The position numbers were made by a program, and so were the translations under genes. DNA of 5,358 nt from Deltaproteobacteria bacterium. Lineage in GTDB: Bacteria; Desulfobacterota; DSM-4660; Desulfatiglandales; HGW-15. The notes below the pieces were generated by a model. The model was given only the letters and a program-made list of their open reading frames with translations, was not told the origin of the DNA and searched no databases. The stretch is taken from the NCBI GenBank assembly GCA_019308525.1, contig JAFDIC010000293.1, positions 1 to 5,358 on the forward strand, read 5' to 3'. This document shows positions 1-5,050 of the stretch, one piece after another; the stretch's first letter is position 1; the number at the start of each line of letters is the position of its first letter.

Positions 1-77
1 ACGAGCCCGGAAGCTGCGCCCTGATATCCCGGCGTTGAACCCCGGGGCCGGAATTCTTTTGAGTCCTGGCCTCTCGG

Positions 78-118
78 ATGAAACTTCAAGGAGAAAGTTT
101 CATTTTTGTTCAATCCGG
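78..118 (+). repeat. 41-bp hairpin repeat, copy 1
   Basis: Bases 78-86 (ATGAAACTT) pair perfectly with 95-103 (AAGTTTCAT), giving a 9-bp stem with an 8-nt loop, CAAGGAGA, and then a T-rich tail (TTTTGTTC). The whole 41-bp unit recurs inverted at 2834-2874 with only two differences, so it is a dispersed repeat and not only a local hairpin. The stem plus T run also resembles an intrinsic terminator read on the plus strand, although the stem is AT-rich. The loop contains the Shine-Dalgarno-like AAGGAG. What spreads it is unknown. Confidence 0.75.
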
Positions 119-154
119 GGTTCTTGCCCGGCGGCAGAGCTGAATTCTGGCTTG

Positions 155-592
155 TCAGGGTTGGCGCCTTATTATCATAAAGGTAGCAATGCTCTTGGCG
201 ATGAGAAGGCCCTTTTCATCTCGGACTTCCACTTCACCTATGACTATCCTGTTACCTTTGTGGATAATCCTGGATTCAGCCGATATGTCCCCGTTCCTGA
301 CAGGGTTGACGTAGTTTATCTTGGTTTCAACCGTAGTGAATCTCTCGGTCTTGTCGATAAGACCCAGCAAGGCCATGGCGACGGCTGAGTCTGCAAGGGA
401 AAATATTGCGCCGCCGTGGACAACCCCGAAGGGATGGACTAGTTTATCAGAGAAGGAAAGCTTTAGCTTTGCCCAGCCCTTCTTGACGTCAACAAGATCT
501 ATTCCCAGCAGTCTCCAGTAAGGTTGCCGGGACTTTATCTTTGCCAAGAGGGCCTGCTTAAAGCCCGGACTCAAATCCTCGTATTCGATCAC
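155..592 (-). CDS. PaaI-type hotdog-fold acyl-CoA thioesterase
   Basis: This 145-residue protein has the length and layout of the PaaI/YbgC-like hotdog thioesterases, cytoplasmic enzymes that hydrolyse acyl- or aryl-CoA thioesters. The signature is HPFGVVHGGAIFSLAD at residues 53-68: the HGG turn (59-61) opens the long central helix, and Asp68 sits where this clan has its catalytic acid. The following strands (TTVETKINYVNPVRNGDI, then VIGEVEVRDEKGLLIAKS) match the hotdog beta-sheet. The start is a GTG at 590-592. I chose it because AGGGGGAG (599-606) lies 6 nt upstream and because MIEYEDLSPGFK is a typical short leader. It is on the same strand as the Fe-S protein and 124 nt downstream of it, with a possible 26-codon ORF between, so co-transcription is plausible. 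The exact substrate cannot be told from sequence. Family assignment is firm; role in aromatic or fatty acyl-CoA metabolism is inference. Confidence 0.92.
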   Translation of the reverse strand: MIEYEDLSPGFKQALLAKIKSRQPYWRLLGIDLVDVKKGWAKLKLSFSDKLVHPFGVVHGGAIFSLADSAVAMALLGLIDKTERFTTVETKINYVNPVRNGDISAESRIIHKGNRIVIGEVEVRDEKGLLIAKSIATFMIIRRQP

Positions 593-595
593 TGC

Positions 596-676
596 TCACT
601 CCCCCTGGAGTTTTTCATAAATTGGGTTATCAGGCTTACTATAGCGTACTCTCCGACATAAGCAAAAGGGATACAT
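596..676 (-). CDS. possible 26-residue small protein or leader peptide upstream of the thioesterase
   Basis: A short reading frame starts at ATG 674-676 and ends with TGA at 596-598. It encodes a 26-residue basic peptide beginning MYPFCLCRRVRYSKP and ending YEKLQGE. An AGGGG sequence lies 5 nt before the ATG, a good ribosome-binding distance. The stop codon is 3 nt before the GTG start of the thioesterase, and the last codons (GGG GAG) supply that gene's ribosome-binding site, so translation of the two would be coupled. The CxC pair (Cys5, Cys7) could bind metal. I recognise no family. It may be a genuine small protein, a leader peptide, or a chance ORF in a 124-nt gap; one frame of this length occurring by chance is not improbable. 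Confidence 0.3.
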   Translation of the reverse strand: MYPFCLCRRVRYSKPDNPIYEKLQGE

Positions 677-716
677 AGTTGCCCCTGTTCGAACCAGGAG
701 CCCCTATGAACCCTGC

Positions 717-1853
717 TCATCTCTTTAACATCAGCCGCGCTGCCAGCTTTATCTTGCCGAACCTTCCCCTTTTGTTGGCCATAATCTTATCGTAGAGCTC
801 TTCCAGATTCTTGGGAGGGCTCACCTCCCTTTCCTTTTTGATAAGACTTATGGCTCCTGACGGGCAGGTGGGTACGCAGTTTCCGCAACCCAGGCAGCGG
901 TCGAGATTGACAGTCGAAACACCGAGGTGTTTGTCGATGCCTATGGCATTGACCTGGCATCTTTGCACGCAGGTCTCACATCCAGTGCAGGATTCCGAAT
1001 CCACCGAAGCGTAATAGTTGGTCGACCAGAAGTCGACCGGCTTCGGAAGCATCTTATGAATGCTCAGCATCCCGCAGCAACAGCCGCAGCATGCACAGAT
1101 AAATTCCGCGTCCCGGGTATTGGAGGGCTGAAGTATCAATCCCTCAGATTCATTTTGCCGGGCGATGTCGAGGGCCTTTTCCCTGGTTACTTCTCTCCCA
1201 ACCTCGGCCCTGATGCAGTTTTTTGCCATATCTCCAAGAGCCATGCATGTTTCCATTCTTGCTGTCATTTGACAAGGGTTCCCTTTGAGGTGAGCGACCT
1301 TTCTGCATATGCATTCGTTGACCACAAACGGACCGCCAGACCCGGTGATAAGGCTCGTCAGGTGGTCATAGGTGGTGACGTGGTGTTCTGGCTTTATGCT
1401 TTTCCTGACGGGAATCGTGCGCATCTGCGGCAATTTTGTGCCCAAGAACTCAAGCCCGAAGGCCGTAGTGGAGGTATATTCCTCGAAGTCCGCAAGGAAC
1501 TCAGGAGTGAGCCTGTACAACTGCCCTTCATACATGCCGACTACGAGAGGTACGTTGAAAAAGTACCGAGTGCCTTTTCTTTCCATGTGCCCGATAACTC
1601 CATTCTTCATCATCCCGTCAAGCATGGTTTCCATGTCTTTGAACGACATTCCTCTTCCCTTGACCTTCTCGTAGATATCCGCCAGGGATCTGGGTTTGTA
1701 ACTCAGGTCCCTGGCAAGCCGGGCTTCTTCTGGATTGAAGAACCGTTTGAGTAAACGAATTTCGGCACCCGATTTGGTGGCAGGATAACCTACGGGTTGC
1801 TTGTTGAGGTGATCCTGAAGGTCTCGATAGATCCTTTCCTCGTTCGGCATCAT
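717..1853 (-). CDS. multi-cluster 4Fe-4S ferredoxin-type protein
   Basis: Likely a cytoplasmic electron carrier or subunit binding several Fe-S clusters; no signal peptide or membrane segment is seen. In the 378-residue product, residues about 45-115 are helical and winged-helix-like, followed by a PLVVGMYEGQLYRLTPEF segment. A first Cys group follows: CIC at 181-183, then Cys194, 203 and 213. A dense CACCGCCCG run holds six Cys at 253-260. Two classical CxxCxxCxxxC motifs come next: Cys289/292/295/299 and Cys320/323/326/330 (followed by PSGAI, as in 2[4Fe-4S] ferredoxins). The tail is basic. The open frame extends upstream to a TTG at 1931, but ATG 1853 is preferred because GGGG (1861-1864) lies 7 nt before it and the extra 26 residues look non-protein-like. 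ATG 1850 is an alternative. I associate this architecture with anaerobes; its redox partner is unknown. It may be transcribed with the thioesterase downstream. Confidence 0.88.
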   Translation of the reverse strand: MMPNEERIYRDLQDHLNKQPVGYPATKSGAEIRLLKRFFNPEEARLARDLSYKPRSLADIYEKVKGRGMSFKDMETMLDGMMKNGVIGHMERKGTRYFFNVPLVVGMYEGQLYRLTPEFLADFEEYTSTTAFGLEFLGTKLPQMRTIPVRKSIKPEHHVTTYDHLTSLITGSGGPFVVNECICRKVAHLKGNPCQMTARMETCMALGDMAKNCIRAEVGREVTREKALDIARQNESEGLILQPSNTRDAEFICACCGCCCGMLSIHKMLPKPVDFWSTNYYASVDSESCTGCETCVQRCQVNAIGIDKHLGVSTVNLDRCLGCGNCVPTCPSGAISLIKKEREVSPPKNLEELYDKIMANKRGRFGKIKLAARLMLKR

Positions 1854-2122
1854 CTTATAACCCCTTTCCCCCTTGAGGGTCTTGAAGCTCTTGGGCCATC
1901 TCGCCCAGCTTTGCGCTCTGCCATGTGCCAAGTTGTTACAAGTGTTTCTCCTGTGCGAGGCTCAAACCGGGTCGCCTCATGGATATCCAAGTCTGTTTTG
2001 GCAGCGCTGGATAGCCTAAGCGAAATCGGTTATGTTGTGCAAAAGCATTGCCCCGCTGGTGACCACATGACCAGTGACCGCAGAAAGTTCTGCTCGGGGG
2101 GCGTTGGGTAGTTTGACGGCAC

Positions 2123-2356
2123 CTATGGATTAGCGGTCCGTTCTGAAATCCCCTTCAACACGCGATGCCGCAATCCAATGAAGGTAAGCCCCACTACTTG
2201 CTTGCGAGTCTCGTCATAGCGAACAACAATCCCTTCACCAATATCTATCCCTACAGAAGGCTCAGGTTTTCCAACTGAGATATAAAGTACATCGGCCTCT
2301 TCATCATAATCCCAGTCTATCTCTTCTGGTTTTTCCAAAATCTTCAAGACTTCCAT
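2123..2356 (-). CDS. DUF2283 family protein (putative antitoxin)
   Basis: This 77-residue protein is a recognisable DUF2283 member: the core YDEEADVLYISVGK (residues 18-31), then EGIVVRYDE and VVGLTFIGL, is the family pattern. The family has no settled biochemical function. Its members are small cytoplasmic proteins often encoded next to small toxin-like nucleases, and they are commonly suspected to be antitoxins. Here it follows such a gene, and the two overlap by 13 nt. The start ATG at 2354-2356 is set by a perfect AGGAGG (2365-2370) 8 nt upstream, which lies inside the end of the partner gene. Translation is therefore probably coupled. Family is sure; antitoxin role is inferred from context. 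Confidence 0.85.
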   Translation of the reverse strand: MEVLKILEKPEEIDWDYDEEADVLYISVGKPEPSVGIDIGEGIVVRYDETRKQVVGLTFIGLRHRVLKGISERTANP

Positions 2357-2655
2357 ATTATTGTCCTCCTCTCGGAGAGTCGCGTGGCCAAATAGGCTGT
2401 CAAAACAAAGCCATCATCAGAACTAATCTCCCGATACACCACTACAAGATATTTGCTGCTCAACCGGGTCTTGGGATAAAATCGGATAGCCAACAATTCA
2501 CCATAATCACCCTGTTGAATTATTTCAGGTCGTGTTAAGGTCTCTAAGACGGATTCTCGCAAGTCTTGCATTTCTGGATGACGGTTACTAATGTGAACCC
2601 ACCTTTCTTCTGTCAGGCGAATAGGGATCCCATTATGTGATCTGACAATTAACAT
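2344..2655 (-). CDS. putative small nuclease-fold toxin paired with DUF2283
   Basis: This 103-residue protein has the pattern IRLTEERWVHISNRHPEM (residues about 12-29), a GELLAIRFY strand, KYLVVVYRE and a closing GFVLTAYLATRLSERRTIIWKS. This resembles the PBECR/BECR nuclease-fold family (barnase-EndoU-colicin E5/D-RelE-like), short proteins often encoded beside DUF2283 genes. Candidate active-site residues are the HISNRH histidines and the late Thr/Arg, but this is pattern matching by eye. The ATG at 2653-2655 has only a weak GAAAG site about 7 nt upstream. Its last 13 nt overlap the DUF2283 gene. An RNase toxin is my inference; a protein of the related DUF4258 type is the main alternative. 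Confidence 0.65.
   Translation of the reverse strand: MLIVRSHNGIPIRLTEERWVHISNRHPEMQDLRESVLETLTRPEIIQQGDYGELLAIRFYPKTRLSSKYLVVVYREISSDDGFVLTAYLATRLSERRTIIWKS
2365..2370 (-). promoter_or_regulatory. Shine-Dalgarno site of the DUF2283 gene inside the upstream gene
   Basis: AGGAGG on the minus strand is 8 nt before the DUF2283 ATG and within the last codons of the upstream ORF, where GAG AGG AGG encodes Glu-Arg-Arg. It fixes the downstream start. It is stronger than any site seen before the upstream gene, which would favour more antitoxin than toxin. Confidence 0.8.
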
Positions 2656-2770
2656 ACTAGACTTTCTATAAGATCCACCTTGTTATCTGCTCTTGATTAT
2701 GCGGTAGTTCCTTCTGGTTCCTGGTTCCCCAGTTCCGAGTGGAACCAAGCCTCCTCGTTGATATTCTAAT

Positions 2771-2799
2771 ATTATCATCCCAAAAGTAACTCCATTCAA
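2771..2799 (-). promoter_or_regulatory. candidate sigma70-type promoter for the toxin/DUF2283 pair
   Basis: On the minus strand TTGAAT (2799-2794) and GATAAT (2776-2771) are separated by exactly 17 bp, matching 4 of 6 and 5 of 6 consensus positions. The predicted start near 2764 would give a leader of about 110 nt before the ATG at 2655. Downstream of copy 2 of the hairpin repeat, this promoter would be unaffected by it. Confidence 0.4.
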
Positions 2800-2833
2800 G
2801 CCTTAAATGCACATTTTCGAGGGCGAAATGGGG

Positions 2834-2874
2834 CCGCATTGAACGAAAATGAAACTTTCTCCTTGAAGTTTCAT
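2834..2874 (-). repeat. 41-bp hairpin repeat, copy 2 (inverted)
   Basis: Read on the minus strand, this matches 78-118 at 39 of 41 positions by my hand alignment; the differences are T/C in the tail and C/G before CGG. Similarity stops abruptly at both ends. It lies in the non-coding stretch upstream of the nuclease-fold/DUF2283 gene pair, in the same orientation as that pair, so its hairpin and TTTTC tail could end or attenuate transcription entering from the right. Confidence 0.75.
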
Positions 2875-2901
2875 ACGAGTGGAACAAGGCTGATATGAAA
2901 C
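2849..2901 (-). promoter_or_regulatory. possible attenuator: three mutually exclusive pairing arms
   Basis: Read on the minus strand, arm 1 is GTTTCATA (2901-2894), arm 2 is TATGAAACTT (2875-2866) and arm 3 is AAGTTTCAT (2857-2849), followed by a TTTTC tail. Arm 2 can pair with arm 1 (8 bp) or with arm 3 (9 bp), but not both. This is the geometry of an attenuator facing the toxin/DUF2283 pair. The stems are AT-rich and no ligand or leader peptide is evident, so this is weak. Confidence 0.22.
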
Positions 2902-3032
2902 CCCTTGTATGGTTGGTCCGTTCTGGCTCCTGAATTCTTGATACTCCCCAGCTTGCTGCGGCGGAGTTCATCATGGTTATCTTTGGTCATTCTGGTTCGA
3001 GCGGAAGCAATGGCCAGGAAACAAGACTTCCC

Positions 3033-3061
3033 TTGACAGGGCAGGAGAATATCTGTAAGTC
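3033..3061 (+). promoter_or_regulatory. weak promoter candidate for the hydrolase
   Basis: A consensus TTGACA (3033-3038) is followed 17 bp later by TAAGTC (3056-3061), a poor -10 box. It is the best sigma70-like pair I see upstream of the hydrolase and would give a leader of roughly 110 nt containing the 3115-3150 inverted repeat. Confidence 0.2.
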
Positions 3062-3114
3062 TGTGCCAGAGACGCATAATTCGACGCAGACAGCGATAGA
3101 CACTACCGCCTGAA

Positions 3115-3150
3115 TCGCCGACGGTGCAGTGGCCATGCAAGTATCGGCGA
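3115..3150 (+). repeat. inverted repeat in the hydrolase leader
   Basis: TCGCCGA at 3115-3121 is perfectly complementary to TCGGCGA at 3144-3150, leaving a 22-nt loop. The upstream alternative starts of the hydrolase (GTG 3129, ATG 3135) would lie inside this loop, one reason for preferring the start at 3180. It could be an operator or a leader hairpin. Confidence 0.35.
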
Positions 3151-3179
3151 AACAGCGGGTTTTTGGGGGAAGTAAGGAA

Positions 3180-3980
3180 ATGGGAAGATCTGCCATCCAC
3201 CGAGGTTTTGCAGATACACCAGAAGGCCAGATTCATTACGCAACAGCAGGGCACGGGAAGCCGGTTCTGCTCCTGCACCAGACTCCCCGATCATGGGACG
3301 AATACAGGGATGTGTTGCCCATCCTTGGGGAGAAGTACTGGGCGATTGCCATGGACACCATTGGCTTCGGCGAGTCCTACAAACCGGAGACGGAAGGTTC
3401 AATAGAGGGATACGCACGAGGTGTGATTCGTTTCATGGATGCCATGTCCATCCATCGTGCATCGCTTGTCGGGCACCATACCGGTGGAGTTATTGCCGTG
3501 GAAGTGGCCGCCTCTTATCCTGAGCGCGTGGACAAACTGGTCCTTTCCTCCACCCCTTACGTTGACGCCGAAGACAGGGAGCGCCGAAAAACTCGGCCCC
3601 CCATTGACAAGGTAGAATTCAAGGAGGACGGATCCCATTTGACCGAGTTGTGGCAGAAAAGGATGCCGTTCTATCCCAAGAACCGTCCTGACCTGTTGAC
3701 ACGTTTCGTCATCGATGCGCTTAAAGTCGGAGAAAGAATGGAGGAGGGGCACCAGGCGGTTGGCAAGGTCAGAATGGAGGACAAGGTTCCCCTGATCAAG
3801 GCCCCGACCCTTGTCCTTGCAGGCACAGAAGATCCTTTCTCATATCCGAGGATGAAGCCCCTTGCCAATGCTATCAAAGGGAGCCGAACAGCGGTCATAG
3901 AGGGAGGAATGGTTCCAATGGTGGACCAGATGCCGGAGGAGTTCGCCAGGGTGGTGCTTTCATTTCTGGACAGCCCGTAA
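3180..3980 (+). CDS. alpha/beta-fold hydrolase with altered catalytic residues
   Basis: The 266-residue product has the layout of the alpha/beta hydrolase superfamily (haloalkane dehalogenase/esterase branch). Positions from the preferred start are: VLLLHQTPRSWDEY at 29-42 replacing the usual HG oxyanion loop, DTIGFGESYKP at 59-69, the nucleophile elbow VGHHTGG at 97-103, a variable lid at about 125-205, PTLVLAGTEDPF at 209-220 with the acid (Asp218), and EGGMVPM at 241-247. The elbow has His100 where the family has Ser, Asp or Cys, and Met244 stands where the catalytic His is expected. Hydrolysis by the standard triad is therefore doubtful; it may be a binding protein or use other chemistry. 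ATG 3180 is chosen because GGGGGA lies 9 nt upstream and homologues usually begin just before IHRGFADTPEGQIHYATAG. GTG 3129 would add 17 residues. It is the only plus-strand gene seen. Fold is sure, substrate unknown. Confidence 0.88.
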   Translation: MGRSAIHRGFADTPEGQIHYATAGHGKPVLLLHQTPRSWDEYRDVLPILGEKYWAIAMDTIGFGESYKPETEGSIEGYARGVIRFMDAMSIHRASLVGHHTGGVIAVEVAASYPERVDKLVLSSTPYVDAEDRERRKTRPPIDKVEFKEDGSHLTELWQKRMPFYPKNRPDLLTRFVIDALKVGERMEEGHQAVGKVRMEDKVPLIKAPTLVLAGTEDPFSYPRMKPLANAIKGSRTAVIEGGMVPMVDQMPEEFARVVLSFLDSP

Positions 3981-4220
3981 GCTTACCGGAGTGAGCCGGA
4001 GATTCCATCAAAGCGTGCCTTTCAGCCTCGTCTTCCTACCTTCATCCCTACCGCCCAGATTTCTCAACAAACCGCCTCCCCGCGACAGATGTCAAGGTAT
4101 TTGATAATTGAAGATCGTCACCCCTTGGTTAGCGTGGCCCGACCAGGGTCCAACAGCGACCGTAATATGGAAGGTCCTTCAACTTCAGCGTTTGGTTCAC
4201 TCTGTCTGCGGCGTGAATGC
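3981..4220. other. gap between convergent hydrolase and antitoxin genes
   Basis: These 240 bases separate the ends of two converging genes. I looked for a shared hairpin-plus-T-run terminator and found none; the only short palindrome is GAAGGACCTTC near 4171-4181. No coding potential is visible. Confidence 0.5.
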
Positions 4221-4538
4221 TTAGGCTGACTTGCGCTGGTTTCTTGCCTTCGGGTCAAGCGGTTCGCCATCCTTCTTAGGTACTAATTCCCCTTCGACGT
4301 AGCGATGAATAATGCCTGAAATCAGTGTTTGGTAGGGGATACCCATTTGTAGGGCCTTCTTTTGAATACCCTTGAAGTCATGATCAAAGAGGCGAATGGT
4401 AATGCGCCTGTCCTTCTTGAAGGTGTTTTTAGCCGCCGCCTTGATGGCTTCTATTTCTTTCTTGGATGGTGTTGACAGCTTCATTTCCCCGGATTCGTAT
4501 GCTGCAATAATTTCCTTCTCTTCTTTGTCATATTTCAT
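4221..4538 (-). CDS. CopG/BrnA-like ribbon-helix-helix antitoxin
   Basis: This 105-residue protein matches the CopG-type antitoxins (PF12441/BrnA-like) of type II TA systems. They bind and neutralise a partner RNase toxin and repress their own promoter. Residues 1-10 (MKYDKEEKEI) are a typical start. A linker follows, then the DNA-binding strand DRRITIRL (43-50), helix A DHDFKGIQKKALQMG (52-66), the GIPYQT turn (66-71) and helix B (about 72-84). The last 20 residues are basic and probably disordered. Two in-frame ATGs exist. I chose 4536-4538 because AGGAG (4547-4551) is 8 nt upstream; the ATG at 4542-4544 is only 2 nt from that site. The chosen start is 2 nt past the toxin stop, so translation is coupled. 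Confidence 0.85.
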   Translation of the reverse strand: MKYDKEEKEIIAAYESGEMKLSTPSKKEIEAIKAAAKNTFKKDRRITIRLFDHDFKGIQKKALQMGIPYQTLISGIIHRYVEGELVPKKDGEPLDPKARNQRKSA

Positions 4539-4540
4539 AG

Positions 4541-4819
4541 TCATTTCTCCTGTTCCCCTTCATAGTCCCTGGTTGCCTTCCTGCTGGGCATGATGGTTTT
4601 CAGGAATATGTAATCGCCTTCGATAATATAGGGAACCATATATACATAATCATCGACAATGACAAAATATATCTTTTGTTTCAGATACTTATCTTGCCTC
4701 GGATGATCTGCGATTTTCCAGACATCACCTTGTAACAAGTGGAAAATAACCTGTTCAAATGATATGTTTCTGTGTTCCTTCAACCACTCGTTTTTCGCAG
4801 GGCTCCATTCATATTTCAT
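4541..4819 (-). CDS. BrnT-like type II toxin (putative mRNA-cleaving RNase)
   Basis: The 92-residue product has the BrnT pattern: KYEWSPAKNEWLKEHRNISFEQVIFHL at the start (family form YEWDxxKNxxNxxKHxISFExA), hydrophobic strands KIYFVIVDDYVYMVPYI, and the closing FLKTIMPSRKATRDY, equivalent to the SARKATxxE motif with its Arg. BrnT proteins have a RelE-like fold and cleave mRNA in the cytoplasm. The gene precedes its CopG/BrnA-like antitoxin, the usual brnT-brnA order, and the two are 2 nt apart. The open frame continues upstream to 4972, but ATG 4817-4819 is chosen because homologues start with M-K-Y-E-W and the upstream residues do not look like this family. No ribosome site precedes this ATG; a candidate promoter puts transcription start on it. 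The gene is more AT-rich than the left part of the window, which fits recent acquisition. Confidence 0.82.
   Translation of the reverse strand: MKYEWSPAKNEWLKEHRNISFEQVIFHLLQGDVWKIADHPRQDKYLKQKIYFVIVDDYVYMVPYIIEGDYIFLKTIMPSRKATRDYEGEQEK
4547..4551 (-). promoter_or_regulatory. Shine-Dalgarno site that decides the antitoxin start
   Basis: AGGAG on the minus strand lies within the last toxin codons. It is 8 nt from the second ATG (4538) and 2 nt from the first (4544), favouring the second. The toxin TGA overlaps the first ATG as ATGA. Confidence 0.7.
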
Positions 4820-4825
4820 GTCTTG

Positions 4826-4854
4826 TTTGTACATTATTTGCATGTACATGTCAA
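4826..4854 (-). promoter_or_regulatory. candidate promoter of the BrnT/CopG operon (leaderless)
   Basis: On the minus strand a perfect TTGACA (4854-4849) is followed after exactly 17 bp by TACAAA (4831-4826; 4 of 6 match). Six bases, CAAGAC, separate the -10 box from the toxin ATG, so transcription should begin at or beside the A of the ATG. The mRNA would then be leaderless, consistent with the missing ribosome-binding site. Confidence 0.45.
4828..4850 (-). promoter_or_regulatory. candidate TGTACA operator for the antitoxin
   Basis: Two TGTACA palindromes (4828-4833 and 4843-4848) lie 15 bp apart. The second is inside a perfect 10-bp palindrome CATGTACATG (4841-4850). One overlaps the -10 box and the other touches the -35 box of the candidate promoter, where an autoregulating ribbon-helix-helix antitoxin would be expected to bind. 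Confidence 0.4.
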
Positions 4855-5026
4855 GAGGGAGTCGTTCTTTGCTTTCATGGATAATCGCTCCCTTCATCCC
4901 GGTTTCGTCCCGGTCGGGCCACGCCGACATGTTGGATTTTTTTGATGATTCATGGTCCAAGAATAGGTGCATTCAGGGCCTATTTCATCGTTTTTGACTC
5001 CGAAATGACCAGCATACGGAAGCAAC

Positions 5027-5050
5027 CAGGAAATGAGCCAGGAAATGAGC
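5027..5050 (+). repeat. 12-bp tandem duplication
   Basis: CAGGAAATGAGC occurs twice in immediate succession (5027-5038, 5039-5050) with no mismatch. It lies in non-coding DNA and looks like a recent slippage duplication. Confidence 0.8.

Larger units (their letters stand above)
2656..3179. other. non-coding stretch between divergent genes
   Basis: About 520 bases separate the minus-strand toxin gene from the plus-strand hydrolase. They hold degenerate GGTTCC/GGAACC repeats (2711-2746), the candidate toxin promoter, hairpin repeat copy 2, a third complementary arm (TATGAAAC at 2894-2901), a direct repeat CGAGTGGAAC (2736-2745 and 2876-2885), a TTGACA box (3033-3038) and a 7-bp inverted repeat (3115-3121 with 3144-3150). 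Open frames cross it on both strands, but none has a protein-like product or a ribosome site, so I call it non-coding. Confidence 0.6.

Noticed and set aside
116..132. CCGGGGTTCTTGCCCGG hairpin downstream of the thioesterase as a terminator
   Set aside because: The stem is good (5 bp GC) but no T run follows on the minus strand, so an intrinsic terminator is not supported.
2..154. Left-edge plus-strand frame starting RARKLRPDIP, reminiscent of response-regulator receiver C-termini
   Set aside because: The resemblance covers about ten residues and then breaks off. The frame runs on through the hairpin repeat and antisense to the thioesterase, so it cannot be a normal gene end. More sequence to the left is needed to judge a broken gene.
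684..698. tRNA T-arm-like hairpin (CCTG, TTCGAAC, CAGG)
   Set aside because: The T-loop sequence is perfect, but the stem has only 4 bp and no acceptor, D-arm or anticodon arm can be found around it. Probably chance; a tRNA-end attachment remnant cannot be supported.
927..1754. 275-codon plus-strand open frame opposite the Fe-S protein gene
   Set aside because: It lies wholly antisense to a gene with clear ferredoxin motifs, and its product shows no domain pattern. Long antisense frames are common opposite GC-rich codons.
2666..2974. 102-codon minus-strand frame through the non-coding stretch
   Set aside because: It runs through the hairpin repeat and the degenerate GGAACC repeats, and its residues reflect those repeats (ETSRRKFHF appears at both repeat copies). 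There is no ribosome site and no family resemblance.
4820..4972. 51-residue N-terminal extension of the BrnT-like toxin
   Set aside because: BrnT proteins start at or just before the KYEW motif. The extension covers the candidate promoter and TGTACA boxes and does not look like the family.
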